A DNA stretch of 64,000 nucleotides. Origin: Colletes latitarsis. Taxonomy: Eukaryota; Arthropoda; Insecta; Hymenoptera; Colletidae. Under the pieces are notes generated by a model, which saw nothing but the letters and a program-made list of their open reading frames with translations, was not told where the DNA came from and did no database searches. Position numbers and translations under genes: made by a program. Below are positions 38,376 to 50,807 of the stretch, piece by piece. The stretch is taken from the NCBI RefSeq assembly GCF_051014445.1, contig NW_027488368.1, forward strand, positions 3,906,001 through 3,970,000, given 5' to 3'. Position 1 is the first letter of the stretch. Each line of letters opens with the position of its first letter.

Positions 38376-40250
38376 CCCTCATCAGGCTCATACTTTCGCA
38401 TATTTCTCATACTTCATGGCTAGATCCTCGGTTTTTTCTGGTTTGGATCACGTAGTAGTGTGGTACCACTCTGAAACAGTCCATTAAACCTGGTTTGCGT
38501 CAATATTTTAGATGATAACGCAAGTTAAGTCTGGGATTGGTCTGGGATTTGACCTCATCAGACTCATACTTTCGCACACTTCACATACTCGTTGAACAGA
38601 TCCTGGGTTATTTTCTGGTTTGGATCACACTGTAATGTGGTACCACACTGAAACAACCGATTAAACCAGGTTTCGATCAATATTTTTGAGGATAACGCAT
38701 GTTAGGTCTAGGTTAGGTCTGGGATTTTCACTCATCAGACTCATACTTTCGCATTCTTCACATACTTGTTGAACGGATCATGGGTTTTTTCTGGTTTGGA
38801 TCACGTAGTAATGTGGGACCACACTGAAACAGTCAATTAAACCTGGTTTCGATCAATATTTTAGAGAATAATTCATGTTAGGTCTAGGTTAGGTCTGGGA
38901 TTTGCGCTCATCAGACTCATTCTTTCGCATATTTCTCATACTTGATGGCTAGATCCTGGGCTTTTTCTGGATTGCATCACGTAGTAATGAAGTACAACAC
39001 TGAAACAGTCAATTAAACCTGGTTTCCATCAATATCTTAGAGGACAACGCAAGTTAGGTCTGGCACTTGCCCTCATCAGGCTCATACTTTCGCGTTTTTC
39101 ACATACTTGTTGAACTGATCCTGGGTTTTTTCTGGTTTGGATCACGTAGTTGTGTGGTACCACACTGAAACATTCCATTAAACCTGGTTTGGATCAATAT
39201 TTTAGAGGATAACGCATGTTAAGCCTAGATTAGGTCGGGGATTTTCACTCATCAGACTGATACTTTCGCATTCTTCACATACTTGTTGAACGGATCCTGG
39301 GTTTTTTCTGGTTTGGATCACGTAGTAATGTGGTACCACACTGAAACAGTCGATTAAACCTGGTTTCGATCAGTATTTTAGAGGATAACGCAAGATAAGT
39401 CTGGGATAGGTCTGGGATTTGACCTCATCAGACTCATACTTTCGCGTTTTTCACATACTTGTTGAACAGATCCTGGGTTTTTTCTGGTTTGGATCACGTA
39501 GTATTGTGGTACCACACTGAAACAGTCCATTAAACCTGCTTGCGATAAATATTTTAGAGGATAACGCATGTTAGGTCTGGGTTAGGTCTAGGATTTGCCC
39601 TCATCAGGCTCATTCTTTCGCATATTTCTCAAACTTGATGGCTAGATCCTGGGCTTTTTCTGGATTGCATCACGTAGTAATGTGGTACCACACTGAAACA
39701 TTCAATTAAACCTGGTCTTGATAAATATTTTAGAGGATAACGCATGTTAGGTCTGGGTTAGGTCTAGGATTTGCCCTCATCAGGCTCATACTTTCGCGAT
39801 TTTCACATACTTGTTGAACAGATCATGGGTGTTTTCTGGTTTGGGTCACGTAGTAGTGTGATACCACACTGAAACAGTCGATTAAACCTGGCTTCGATCA
39901 ATATTTTAGTGGATAACTCATGTTAGGTCTAGGTTAGCACTGGGATTTTCACTCATCAGACTCATACTTTCGCATTCTTCACATACTTGTTGAACTGATC
40001 CTGGGTTTTTTCTGGTTTGGATCACGTAGTAATGTGGTACCACACTGAAACAGTCAATTAAACCTGGTTTCGATCAATATTTTAGAGAATAATTCATGTG
40101 AGGTCTAGGTTAGGTCTGGAATTTGCTCTCAGCAGGCTCATTCTTTCGCATATTTCTCATACTTGATGGCTAGATCCTGGGTTATTTTCTGGTTTGGATC
40201 ACATTGTAATGTTGTACCACACTGAAACAGTCGATGAAACCAGGTTTCGA
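38376..40250 (+). repeat. Mixed monomers between duplicated blocks
   Basis: Mosaic of subtypes, including the 165-bp unit at 38910-39074. The stretch at about 39,240-39,720 shares its unit order with about 42,600-43,080 (CAGACTGATAC, then AAGATAAGTCTGGG, then CCTGCTTGCGAT). No gene was seen. Confidence 0.8.
38910..39074 (+). repeat. Short unit (165 bp), second loss of one 11-bp internal repeat
   Basis: The tail reads AAGTTAGGTCTGGCACTTGCC, with one copy of the 11-bp motif, making the unit exactly 11 bp short. The surrounding variants differ from those of the 164-bp unit, so this looks like an independent event. Confidence 0.85.
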
Positions 40251-40254
40251 TCAA

Positions 40255-41135
40255 TATTTTAGAGGATAACGCATGTTAGGTCTAGGTTAGGCCTGGGATT
40301 TTCACTCATCAGACTCATACTTTCGCATCTTTCACATACTTGTTGAACGGATCCTGGGTTTTTTCTGGTTTGGATCACGTAGTAATGTGGGACCACACTG
40401 AAACAGTCAATTAAACCTGGTTTCGATCAATATTTTAGAGAATAATTCATGTTAGGTCTAGGTTAGGTCTGGGATTTGCTCTCATCAGGCTCTTTCTTTC
40501 GCATATTTCTCATACATGTTGAACAGATCCTGGGATTTTTCTGGTATGGAACCCGTAGTAATGTGGGACCACACTGAAACAATCAATTAAACCTGGTCTT
40601 GATAAATATTTTAGAGGATAACGCATGTTAGGTCTGGGTTAGGTCTAGGATTTGCCCTCATCAGGCTCATACTTTCGCATATTTCTCATACTTCATGGCT
40701 AGATCCTGGGCTGTTTCTGGATTGTATCCCGTAGTAATGTGGTACCACGCTGAAACAGTCAATTAAACCTGGTTTCGATCAATATTTTAGAGGATATCGC
40801 AAGTTAGGTCTGGGATAGGTCTAGGATTTGCCCTCATCAGGCTCTTACTTTCGCATATTTCTCATACTTCATGGCTAGATCCTGGGCTATTTCTGGATTG
40901 GATCACGTAGTAAAGTGGTACCACACTGAAACATTCAATGCAACCTGGTCTGGATAAATATTTTATAGGATAACGCAACTTAGGTCTGGGTTAGGTCTAA
41001 GATTTGCCCTCATCAGGCTCACAGTTTCGCGTTTTTCACATACTTGTTGAAGAGATCCTGGGTTTTTTCTCGTTTGGATCACGAAGTAGTGTGGTACCAC
41101 ACTGAAACAGTCCATTAAACCTGGTTTCGCTCAAT
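40255..41135 (+). repeat. Block matching about 48,880-49,760 (offset ~8626 bp, 49 units)
   Basis: Shared private marks are CATACATGTTGAACAGATCC, GGGATTTTTCTGGTATGGAACCCG, GGCTCTTACTTTCGC, CTGGTCTGGATAAAT and GGCTCACAGTTTCGCG. The anchor CATGTTGAAC stands at 40,515 and 49,141. Later smaller duplications of both ends obscure the outer edges. Confidence 0.75.
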
Positions 41136-44100
41136 ATTTTAGAGGATAACGCAAGTTAGGTCTGGGATAGGTCTGGGATTTGCCCTCATCAGGCTCATAC
41201 TTTCGCGTTTTTCACATACTTGTTCAACAGATCATGGGTTTTTTCTGGTTTGGGTCACGTAGTAGTGTGATACCACACTGAAACAGTCGATTAAACCAGG
41301 TTTCGATCAATATTTTATAGTATAACTCATGTTAGGTCTAGGTAAGGCCTGAGATTTTCACTGATCAGACTCATACTTTCGCATCCTTCACATACTTGTT
41401 GAACGGATCCTGGGTTTTTTCTGGTTTGGATCACGTAGTAATGTGGTACCACACTGAAACGGTCAATTAAACCTGGTCTGGATAAATATTTTAGAGGATA
41501 ACGCATCTTAGGTCTGGGTTAGGTCTAAGATTTGCCCTCATCAGGCTCACAGTTTCGCGTTTTTCACATACTTGTTGAACAGATCATGGGTTTTCTCAGG
41601 TTTGGGTCACGTAGTAGTGTGATACCACACTGAAACAGTCGATTAAACCTGATCTTGATAAATATTTGAGAGGATAACGCATGTTAGGTTTGGGTTAAGT
41701 CTAGGATTTGCCCTCAACAGGCTCATACTTTCGCATATTTCTCATACTTGATGGCTAGATCCTGGGCTGTTTCTGGATTGTATCACGTAGTAATGTGGTA
41801 CCACGCTGAAACAGTCAATTAAACCTGGTTTCGATCAATATTTTAGAGGATAACGCAAGTTAGGTCTGGCATAGGTCTGGGATTCGCCCTCATCAGACTC
41901 ATACTTTCGCGTTTTTCACATACTTGTTGACCTGATCAAGGGTTTTTTCTGCTTTGGATCACGTAGTAAAGTGGTACCACACTGAAACATTCAATTAAAC
42001 CTGATCTTGATGAATATTTGAGAGGATAACGCATGTTAGGTTTGGGTTAAGTCTAGGATTTGCCCTCATCAGGCTCATACTTTCGCATACTTCTCATACT
42101 TCATGGCTAGATCCTCGGTTTTTTCTGGTTTGGATCACGTAGTAGTGTGGTACCACACTGAAACAGTCCATTAAACCTGGTTTGGATCAATATTTTAGAG
42201 GATAACGCAAGTTAAGTCTGGGATTGGTCTGGGATTTGACCTCATCAGACTCACACTTTCGCACACTTCACATACTCGTTGAACAGATCCTGGGTTATTT
42301 TCTGGTTTGGATCACATAGTAATGTGGTACCACACTGAAACAGTCGATTAAACCAGGTTTCGATCAATATTTTTGAGGATAGCGCATGTTAGGTCTAGGT
42401 TAGGTCTGCGATTTTCACTCATCAGACTCATACTTTCGCATTCTTCACATACTTGATGGCTAGATCCTGGGCTTTTTCTGGATTACATCACGTTGTAATG
42501 AAGTACAACACTGAAACAGTCAATTAAACCTGGTTTCCATCAATATCTTAGAGGACAACGTAAGTTAGGTCTGGGATAGGTCCGGGACTTGCCCTCATCA
42601 GACTGATACTTTCGCATTCTTCACATACTTGTTGAACGGATCCTGGGTTTTTTCTGGTTTGGATCACGTAGTAATGTGGTACCACACTGGAACAGTCGAT
42701 TAAACCTGGTTTCGATCAGTATTTTAGAGGATAACGCAAGATAAGTCTGGGATAGGTCTGGGATTTGACCTCATCAACCTCATACTTTCGCGTTTTTCAC
42801 ATACTTGTTGAACAGATCCTGGGTTTTTTCTGGTTTGGATCACGCAGTAGTGTGGTACCACACTGAAACAGTCCATTAAACCTGCTTGCGATCAATATTT
42901 TAGAGGATAACGCATGTTAGGTCTGGGTTAGGTCTAGGATTTGCCCTCATCAGGCCCATTCTTTCGCATATTTCTCAAACTTGATGGCTAGATCCTGGGC
43001 TTTTTCTGGATTGCATCACGTAGTAATGTGGTACCACACTGAAACATTCAATTAAACCTGGTCTGATAAATATTTTAGAGGATAACGCATGTTAGGTCTG
43101 GGTTAGGTCTAGGATTTGCCCTCATCAGGCTCATACTTTCGCATATTTCTCATACTTCATGGCTAGATCCTTTGCTTTTTCTGGATTGTATCACGTAGTA
43201 ATGAAGTACAACACTGAAACAGTCAATTAAACCTGGTTTCCATCAATATATTAGAGGACAACGCTAGTTAGGTCTGGGATAGGTCTCGGACTTGCCCTCA
43301 CCAGGCTCATACTTTTGCGTTTTTCACATTCTTGTTTTACAGATCCTGGGTTTTTTCTGGTTTGGATCACGTAGTAGTGTGGTACCACACTGAAACAGTC
43401 CATTAAGCCTGGTTTGGATCAACATTTTAGAGGATAACGCATGTTAGGTCTAGGTTAGGTCTGGGATTTTCACACATCAGACTCATACTTTCGCACACTT
43501 CACATACTCGTTGAACAGATCCTGGGTTATTTTCTGGTTTGGATCACATAGTAATGTGGTACCACACTGAAACAGTCGATTAAACCAGGTTTTGATCAAT
43601 ATTTTTGAGGATAACGCATGTTAGGTCTAGGTTAGGCCAGGGATTTTCACTCATCAGGCTCATACTTTCGCATTCTTCACATACTTGTTGAACGGATCCT
43701 GGGTTTTTTCTGGTTTGGATCACGTAGTAATGTGGGACCACACTGAAACAGTCAATTAAACCTGGTTTCGATCAATATTTTAGAGAATAACTCATGTTAG
43801 GTCTAGGTTAGGTCAGGGATTTGCTCTCATCAGGCTCATTCTTTCGCATATTTCTCATACTTGATGGCTAGATCCTGGGCTGTTTCTGGATTGTATCACG
43901 TGGTAATGTGGTACCACGCTGAAACAGTCAATTAAACCTGGTTTCCATCAATATTTTAGAGGATATCGCAAGTTAGGTCTGGGATAGGTCTAGGATTTGC
44001 CCTCATCAGGCTCTTACTTTCGCATATTTCTCATACTTCATGGCTAGATCCTGGGCTATTTCTGGATTGGATCACGTAGTAAAGTGGTACCACACTGAAA

Positions 44101-46510
44101 CATTCAATGCAACCTGGTCTGGATAAATATTTTAGAGGATAACGCAACTTAGGTCTGGGTTAGGTCTAAGATTTGCCCTCATCAGGCTCACAGTTTCGCG
44201 TTTTTCACATACTTGTTGAAGAGATCCTGGGTTTTTTCTCGTTTGGATCACGAAGTAGTGTGGTACCACACTGAAACAGTCCATTAAACCTGGTTTCGCT
44301 CAATATTTTAGAGGATAACGCAAGTTAGGTCTGGGATAGGTCTGGGATTTGCCCTCATCAGGCTCATACTTTCGCGTTTTTCACATACTTGTTCAACAGA
44401 TCATGGGTTTTTTCTGGTTTGGGTCACGTAGTAGTGTGATACCACACTGAAACAGTCGATTAAACCAGGTTTCGATCAATATTTTATAGTATAACTCATG
44501 TTAGGTCTAGGTAAGGCCTGAGATTTTCACTGATCAGACTCATACTTTCGCATCCTTCACATACTTGTTGAACGGATCCTGGGTTTTTTCTGGTTTGGAT
44601 CACGTAGTAATGTGGTACCACACTGAAACGGTCAATTAAACCTGGTCTGGATAAATATTTTAGAGGATAACGCATCTTAGGTCTGGGTTAGGTCTAAGAT
44701 TTGCCCTCATCAGGCTCACAGTTTCGCGTTTTTCACATACTTGTTGAACAGATCATGGGTTTTCTCAGGTTTGGGTCACGTAGTAGTGTGATACCACACT
44801 GAAACAGTCGATTAAACCTGATCTTGATAAATATTTGAGAGGATAACGCATGTTAGGTTTGGGTTAAGTCTAGGATTTGCCCTCAACAGGCTCATACTTT
44901 CGCATATTTCTCATACTTGATGGCTAGATCCTGGGCTGTTTCTGGATTGTATCACGTAGTAATGTGGTACCACGCTGAAACAGTCAATTAAACCTGGTTT
45001 CGATCAATATTTTAGAGGATAACGCAAGTTAGGTCTGGCATAGGACTGGGATTCGCCCTCATCAGACTCATACTTTCGCGTTTTTCACATACTTGTTGAC
45101 CTGATCAAGGGTTTTTTCTGCTTTGGATCACGTAGTAAAGTGGTACCACACTGAAACATTCAATTAAACCTGATCTTGATGAATATTTGAGAGGATAACG
45201 CATGTTAGGTTTGGGTTAAGTCTAGGATTTGCCCTCATCAGGCTCATACTTTCGCATACTTCTCATACTTCATGGCTAGATCCTCGGTTTTTTCTGGTTT
45301 GGATCACGTAGTAGTGTGGTACCACACTGAAACAGTCCATTAAACCTGGTTTGGATCAATATTTTAGAGGATAACGCAAGTTAAGTCTGGGATTGGTCTG
45401 GGATTTGACCTCATCAGACTCACACTTTCGCACACTTCACATACTCGTTGAACAGATCCTGGGTTATTTTCTGGTTTGGATCACATAGTAATGTGGTACC
45501 ACACTGAAACATTCAATTAAACCTGATCTTGATGAATATTTGAGAGGATAGCGCATGTTAGGTTTGGGTTAAGTCTAGGATTTGCCCTCATCAGGCTCAT
45601 ACTTTCGCATACTTCTCATACTTCATGGCTAGATCCTCGGTTTTTTCTGGTTTGGATCACATAGTAATGTGGTACCACACTGAAACAGTCGATTAAACCA
45701 GGTTTCGATCAATATTTTTGAGGATAGCGCATGTTAGGTCTAGGTTAGGTCTGCGATTTTCACTCATCAGACTCATACTTTCGCATTCTTCACATACTTG
45801 ATGGCTAGATCCTGGGCTTTTTCTGGATTACATCACGTAGTAATGAAGTACAACACTGAAACAGTCAATTAAACCTGGTTTCCATCAATATCTTAGAGGA
45901 CAACGTAAGTTAGGACTGGGATAGGTCCGGGACTTGCCCTCATCAGACTGATACTTTCGCATTCTTCACATACTTGTTGAACGGATCCTGGGTTTTTTCT
46001 GGTTTGGATCACGTAGTAATGTGGTACCACACTGGAACAGTCGATTAAACCTGGTTTCGATCAGTATTTTAGAGGATAACGCAAGATAAGTCTGGGATAG
46101 GTCTGGGATTTGACCTCATCAACCTCATACTTTCGCGTTTTTCACATACTTGTTGAACAGATCCTGGGTTTTTTCTGGTTTGGATCACGCAGTAGTGTGG
46201 TACCACACTGAAACAGTCCATTAAACCTGCTTGCGATCAATATTTTAGAGGATAACGCATGTTAGGTCTGGGTTAGGTCTAGGATTTGCCCTCATCAGGC
46301 CCATTCTTTCGCATATTTCTCAAACTTGATGGCTAGATCCTGGGCTTTTTCTGGATTGCATCACGTAGTAATGTGGGACCACACTGAAACAGTCAATTAA
46401 ACCTGGTTTCGATCAATATTTTAGAGAATAACTCATGCTAGGTCTAGGTTAGGTCAGGGATTTGCTCTCATCAGGCTCATTCTTTCGCATATTTCTCATA
46501 CTTGATGGCT
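40705..46510 (+). repeat. Tandem segmental duplication, 3169 bp (18 units), with later edits
   Basis: Copy 1 is about 40,705-43,870 and copy 2 about 43,871-46,510. GGATATCGC stands at 40,792 and 43,961, and TCAATGCAACCTGG at about 40,935 and 44,104 (offset 3169). By 42,401 against 45,746 the offset is 3345, so copy 2 gained one unit (about 45,515-45,690), a hybrid of the TGATCTTGATGAAT and ATCACATAG units. At 43,781 against 46,422 the offset is 2641, so copy 2 then lost four units near 46,375. Confidence 0.88.
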
Positions 46511-47149
46511 AGATCCTGGGCTTTTCCTGCATTGCATCACGTAGTAATGAAGTCCAACACTGAAACAGTCAATTAAACCTGGTTTCCATCAATATCTTAG
46601 AGGACAACGCAAGTTAGGTCTGGGATAGGTCTGGGATTTGCCCTCATCAGGCTCATACTTTCGCGTTTTTCACATTCTTGTTTTACAGATCCTGGGTTTT
46701 TTCTGGCTTGTATCACGTAGTAGTGTGGTACCACACTGAAACAGTCCATTAAACCTGGTTGGAATCAATATTTTAGAGGATAACGCATGTTAGGTCTAGG
46801 TTAGCCCTGGGATTTTCACTCATCAGACTCATACTTTCGCATTCTTCACATACTTGTTGCACTGATCCTTGGTTTTTTCTGGTTTGGATCACGTAGTAAT
46901 GTGGTACCACACTGAAACAGTCGATTAAACCTGGTTTCGATCAATATTTTAGAGGATAACGCAAGTTAGGTCTGGGATAGGTCTGGGATTTGACCTCAAC
47001 AGACTCATACTTTCGCACACTTCACATTCTTCATGGCTAGATCCTGGGCTGTTTCTGGATTGTATCACGTGGTAATGTGGTACCACGCTGAAACAGTCAA
47101 TTAAACCTGGTTTCGATCAATATTTTAGAGGATAACGCAAGTTAGATCT

Positions 47150-50100
47150 GGTATAGGTCTAGGATTTGCCCTCATCAGGCTCATTCTTTCGCATATTTCT
47201 CATACTTGATGGCTAGATCCTGGGCTTTTTCTGGATTGCATCACGCAGTAATGTAGTACCACACTGAAACAGTCTATGAAACCTGGTTTCCATCACTATT
47301 TTAGAGGACAACGCAAGTTAGGTCTAGGTAAGGCCTGAGATTTTCACTGATCAGACTCATACTTTCGCATTCTTCACGTACTTGTTGAACGGATCCTGGG
47401 TTTTTTCTGGTTTGGATCACGTAGTAATGAGGTACCACACTGAAACGGTCAATTAAACCTGGTTTCGATCAATATTTTAGAGGATAACGCAAGTTAGGTC
47501 TGGGATAGGTCTGGGATTTGCCCTCATCAGGCTCATACTTTCGCGTTTTTCACATACTTGTTGAACAGATCATGGGTTTTTTCTGGTTTGGGTTACGTAG
47601 TAATGTGGTACCACACTAAAACAGTCGATTAAACCTGGTTTCGATCAGTATTTTAGAGGATAACGCAAGCTAGGTCTATGATAGGCCTGGGATTTTCACT
47701 AATCAGACTCATACTTTCGCATTCTTCACATACTTGTTGGACTGATCCAAGGTTTTTTCTGGTTTGGATCACGTAGTAATGAGGTACCACACTGAAACAG
47801 TCAATTAAACCTGGTTTCGATCAATATTTTAGAGGATAACGCAAGTTAAGGCTGGGATTGGTCTGGGATTTGACCCCATCAGAATCATACTTTCGCACAC
47901 TTCACATACTCGTTGAACAGATCCTGGGTTATTGTCTGGTTTGGATCGCACAGTAATGTGGTACCACACTGAAACAGTCGATTAAACCAGGTTTCGATCA
48001 ATATTTTAGAGTATAACTCATGTTAGGTCTAGGTTAGGCCCGGGATTTTCACTCATCAGGCTCATACTTTCGCGTTTTTCACATACTTGTTGAACAGATC
48101 CTGGGTTTTTTCTGGTTTGGATCACGTGGTAGTGTGGTACCACACTGAAACAGTCCATTAAACCTTGTTTGGATCAATATTTTAGAGGATAACGCATGTT
48201 AGGTCTAGGTTAGGTCTGGGATTTTCACTCATCAGACTCATACTTTCGCATTCTTCACATACTTGTTGAACGGATCCTGGGTTTTTTCTGGTTTGGATCA
48301 CGTAGTAATGAGGTACCACACTGAAACATTCAATTAAACCTGATCTTGATAAATATTTGAGAGGGTAACGCATGTTAGGTTTGGGTTAAGTCTAGGAATT
48401 GCCCTCATCAGGCTCATACTTTCGCATATTTCTCATACTTCATGGCTAGATCCTGGGTTTTTTCTGGTTTGGATCACGTAGTAGTGTGGTACCATACTGA
48501 AACAGTCCATTAAACCTGGTTTGGATCAATATTTTAGAGGATAACGCATGTTAGGTCTAGGTTAGGTCTGGGATTTTCACTCATCAGACTCATACTTTCG
48601 CATTCTTCACATACTTGTTGAACTGATCCTGGGTTTTTTCTGGTTTGGATCACGTAGTAATGTGGTACCACACTGAAACAGTCGATTAAACCTGGTTTCG
48701 ATCAATATTTTAGAGAATAACTCATGTTAGGTCTAGGTTAGGCCTGGGATTTTCACTGATCAGACTCGTACTTTCGCATTCTTCACATACTTGTAAACGG
48801 ATCCTGGGTTTTTTCTGGTTTGGATCACGTAGTAATGTGGTACCACACTGAAACAGTCGATTAAACCTGGTTTCGATCAATATTTTAGAGGATAACGCAT
48901 GTTAGGTCTAGGTTAGGCCTGGGATTTTCACTCATCAGACTCATACTTTCGCATTCTTCACATACTTGTTGAACGGATCCTGGGTTTTTTCTGGTTTGGA
49001 TCACGTAGTAATGTGGGACCACACTGAAACAGTCAATTAAACCTGGTTTCGATCAATATTTTAGAGAATAATTCATGTTAGGTCTAGGTTAGGTCTGGGA
49101 TTTGCTCTCATCAGGCTCTTTCTTTCGCATATTTCTCATACATGTTGAACAGATCCTGGGATTTTTCTGGTATGGAACCCGTAGTAATGTGGGACCACAC
49201 TGAGACAATCAATTAAACCTGGTCTTGATAAATATTTTAGAGGATAACGCATGTTAGGTCTGGGTTAGGTCTAGGATTTGCCATCATCAGGCTCATACTT
49301 TCGCATATTTCTCATACTTCATGGCTAGATCCTGGGCTGTTTCTGGATTGTATCACGTAGTAATGTGGTACCACGCTGAAACAGTCAATTAAACCTGGTT
49401 TTGATCAATATTTTAGAGGATAACGCAAGTTAGGTCTGGGATAGGTCTAGGATTTGCCCTCATCAGGCTCTTACTTTCGCATATTTCTCATACTTCATGG
49501 CTAGATCCTGGGCTATTTCTGGATTCGATCACGTAGTAAAGTGGTACCACACTGAAACATTCAATGAAACCTGGTCTGGATAAATACTTTAGAGGATAAC
49601 GCATCTTAGGTCTGGGTTAGGAGTAAGATTTGCCCTCATCAGGCTCACAGTTTCGCGTTTTTCACATTCTTGATGAACAGATCCTGGGTTTTGTCTGGTT
49701 TGGATCTCGAAGTAGTGTGGTACCACACTGAAACAGTCCATTAAACCTGGTTTCGCTCAATATTTTAGAGGATAACGCATGTTAGGTCTTGGTTAGGTCT
49801 AGGATTTGCTCTCATCAGGCTCATTCTTTCGCATATTTCTCATACTTGATGGCTAGATCCTGGGCTTTTTCTTGATTGCATCACGTAGTAATGTAGTACC
49901 ACACTGAAACAGTCAATTAAACCTGGTTTCCATCACTATTTTAGAGGACAACGCAAGTTAGGTCCAGGTAAGGCCTGAGATTTTCACTGATCAGACTCAT
50001 ACTTTCGCATTCTTCACGTACTTGTTGAACGGATCCTGGGTTTTAACTGGTTTGGATCACGTAGTAATGAGGTACCACACTGAAACGGTCAATTAAACCT

Positions 50101-50807
50101 GGTTTCGATGAATATTTTAGAGGATAACGCAAGTTAGGTCTGGGATAGGTCTGGGATTTGCCCTCATCAGGCTCATACTTTCGCGTTTTTCACATACTTG
50201 TTGAACAGATCATGGGTTTTTTCTGGTTTGGGTTACGTAGTAATGTGGTACCACACTGAAACAGTCGATTAAACCTGGTTTCGATCAATATTTTAGAGGA
50301 TAACGCAAGCTAGGTCTATGTTAGGCCTGGGATTTTCACTGATCAGACTCATACTTTCGCATTCTTCACATACTTGTTGAACTGATCCAATGTTTTTTCT
50401 GGTTTGGATCACGTAGTAATGAGGTACCACACTGAAACGGTCAATTAAACCTGGTTTCGATCAATATTTTAGAGGATAACGCAAGTTAAGTCTGTGATTC
50501 GTCTGGGATTTGACCTCATCAGACTCATATTTTCGCACACTTCACATACTCGTTGAACAGATCCAGGATTATTGTCTGGTTTGGATCACATAGTAATGTG
50601 GTACCACACTGAAACAGTCGATTAAACCAGGTTTCGATCAATATTTTAGAGTATAACTCATGTTAGGTCTAGGTTAGGCCCGGGATTTTCACTCATCAGG
50701 CCCATACTTTCGCGTTTTTCACATACTTGTTGAACAGATCCTGGGTTTTTTCTGGTTTGGATCACGTAGTAGTGTGGTACCACACTGAAACAGTCCATTA
50801 AACCTGC
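47150..50807 (+). repeat. Segmental duplication at 2640 bp (15 units)
   Basis: About 47,150-48,170 recurs at about 49,790-50,807. The phrase ACTGATCAGACTC..TTCTTCACGTACTTG stands at 47,341 and 49,981, exactly 15 x 176 bp apart. Other shared marks are AATGTAGTACCACACTG, AATGAGGTACCACAC, GATCATGGGTTTTTTC, GGGTTACGTAG and TTATTGTCTGG. The interval between the copies (48,170-49,790) holds the second copy of the 40.3-kb block. Confidence 0.85.

Noticed and set aside
43895..43910. CACGTG E-box / yeast CDEI-like word (ATCACGTGG)
   Set aside because: It occurs only in a few units where ATCACGTAG changed by one base (also near 47,070 and 48,122). It is not a conserved feature of the array.
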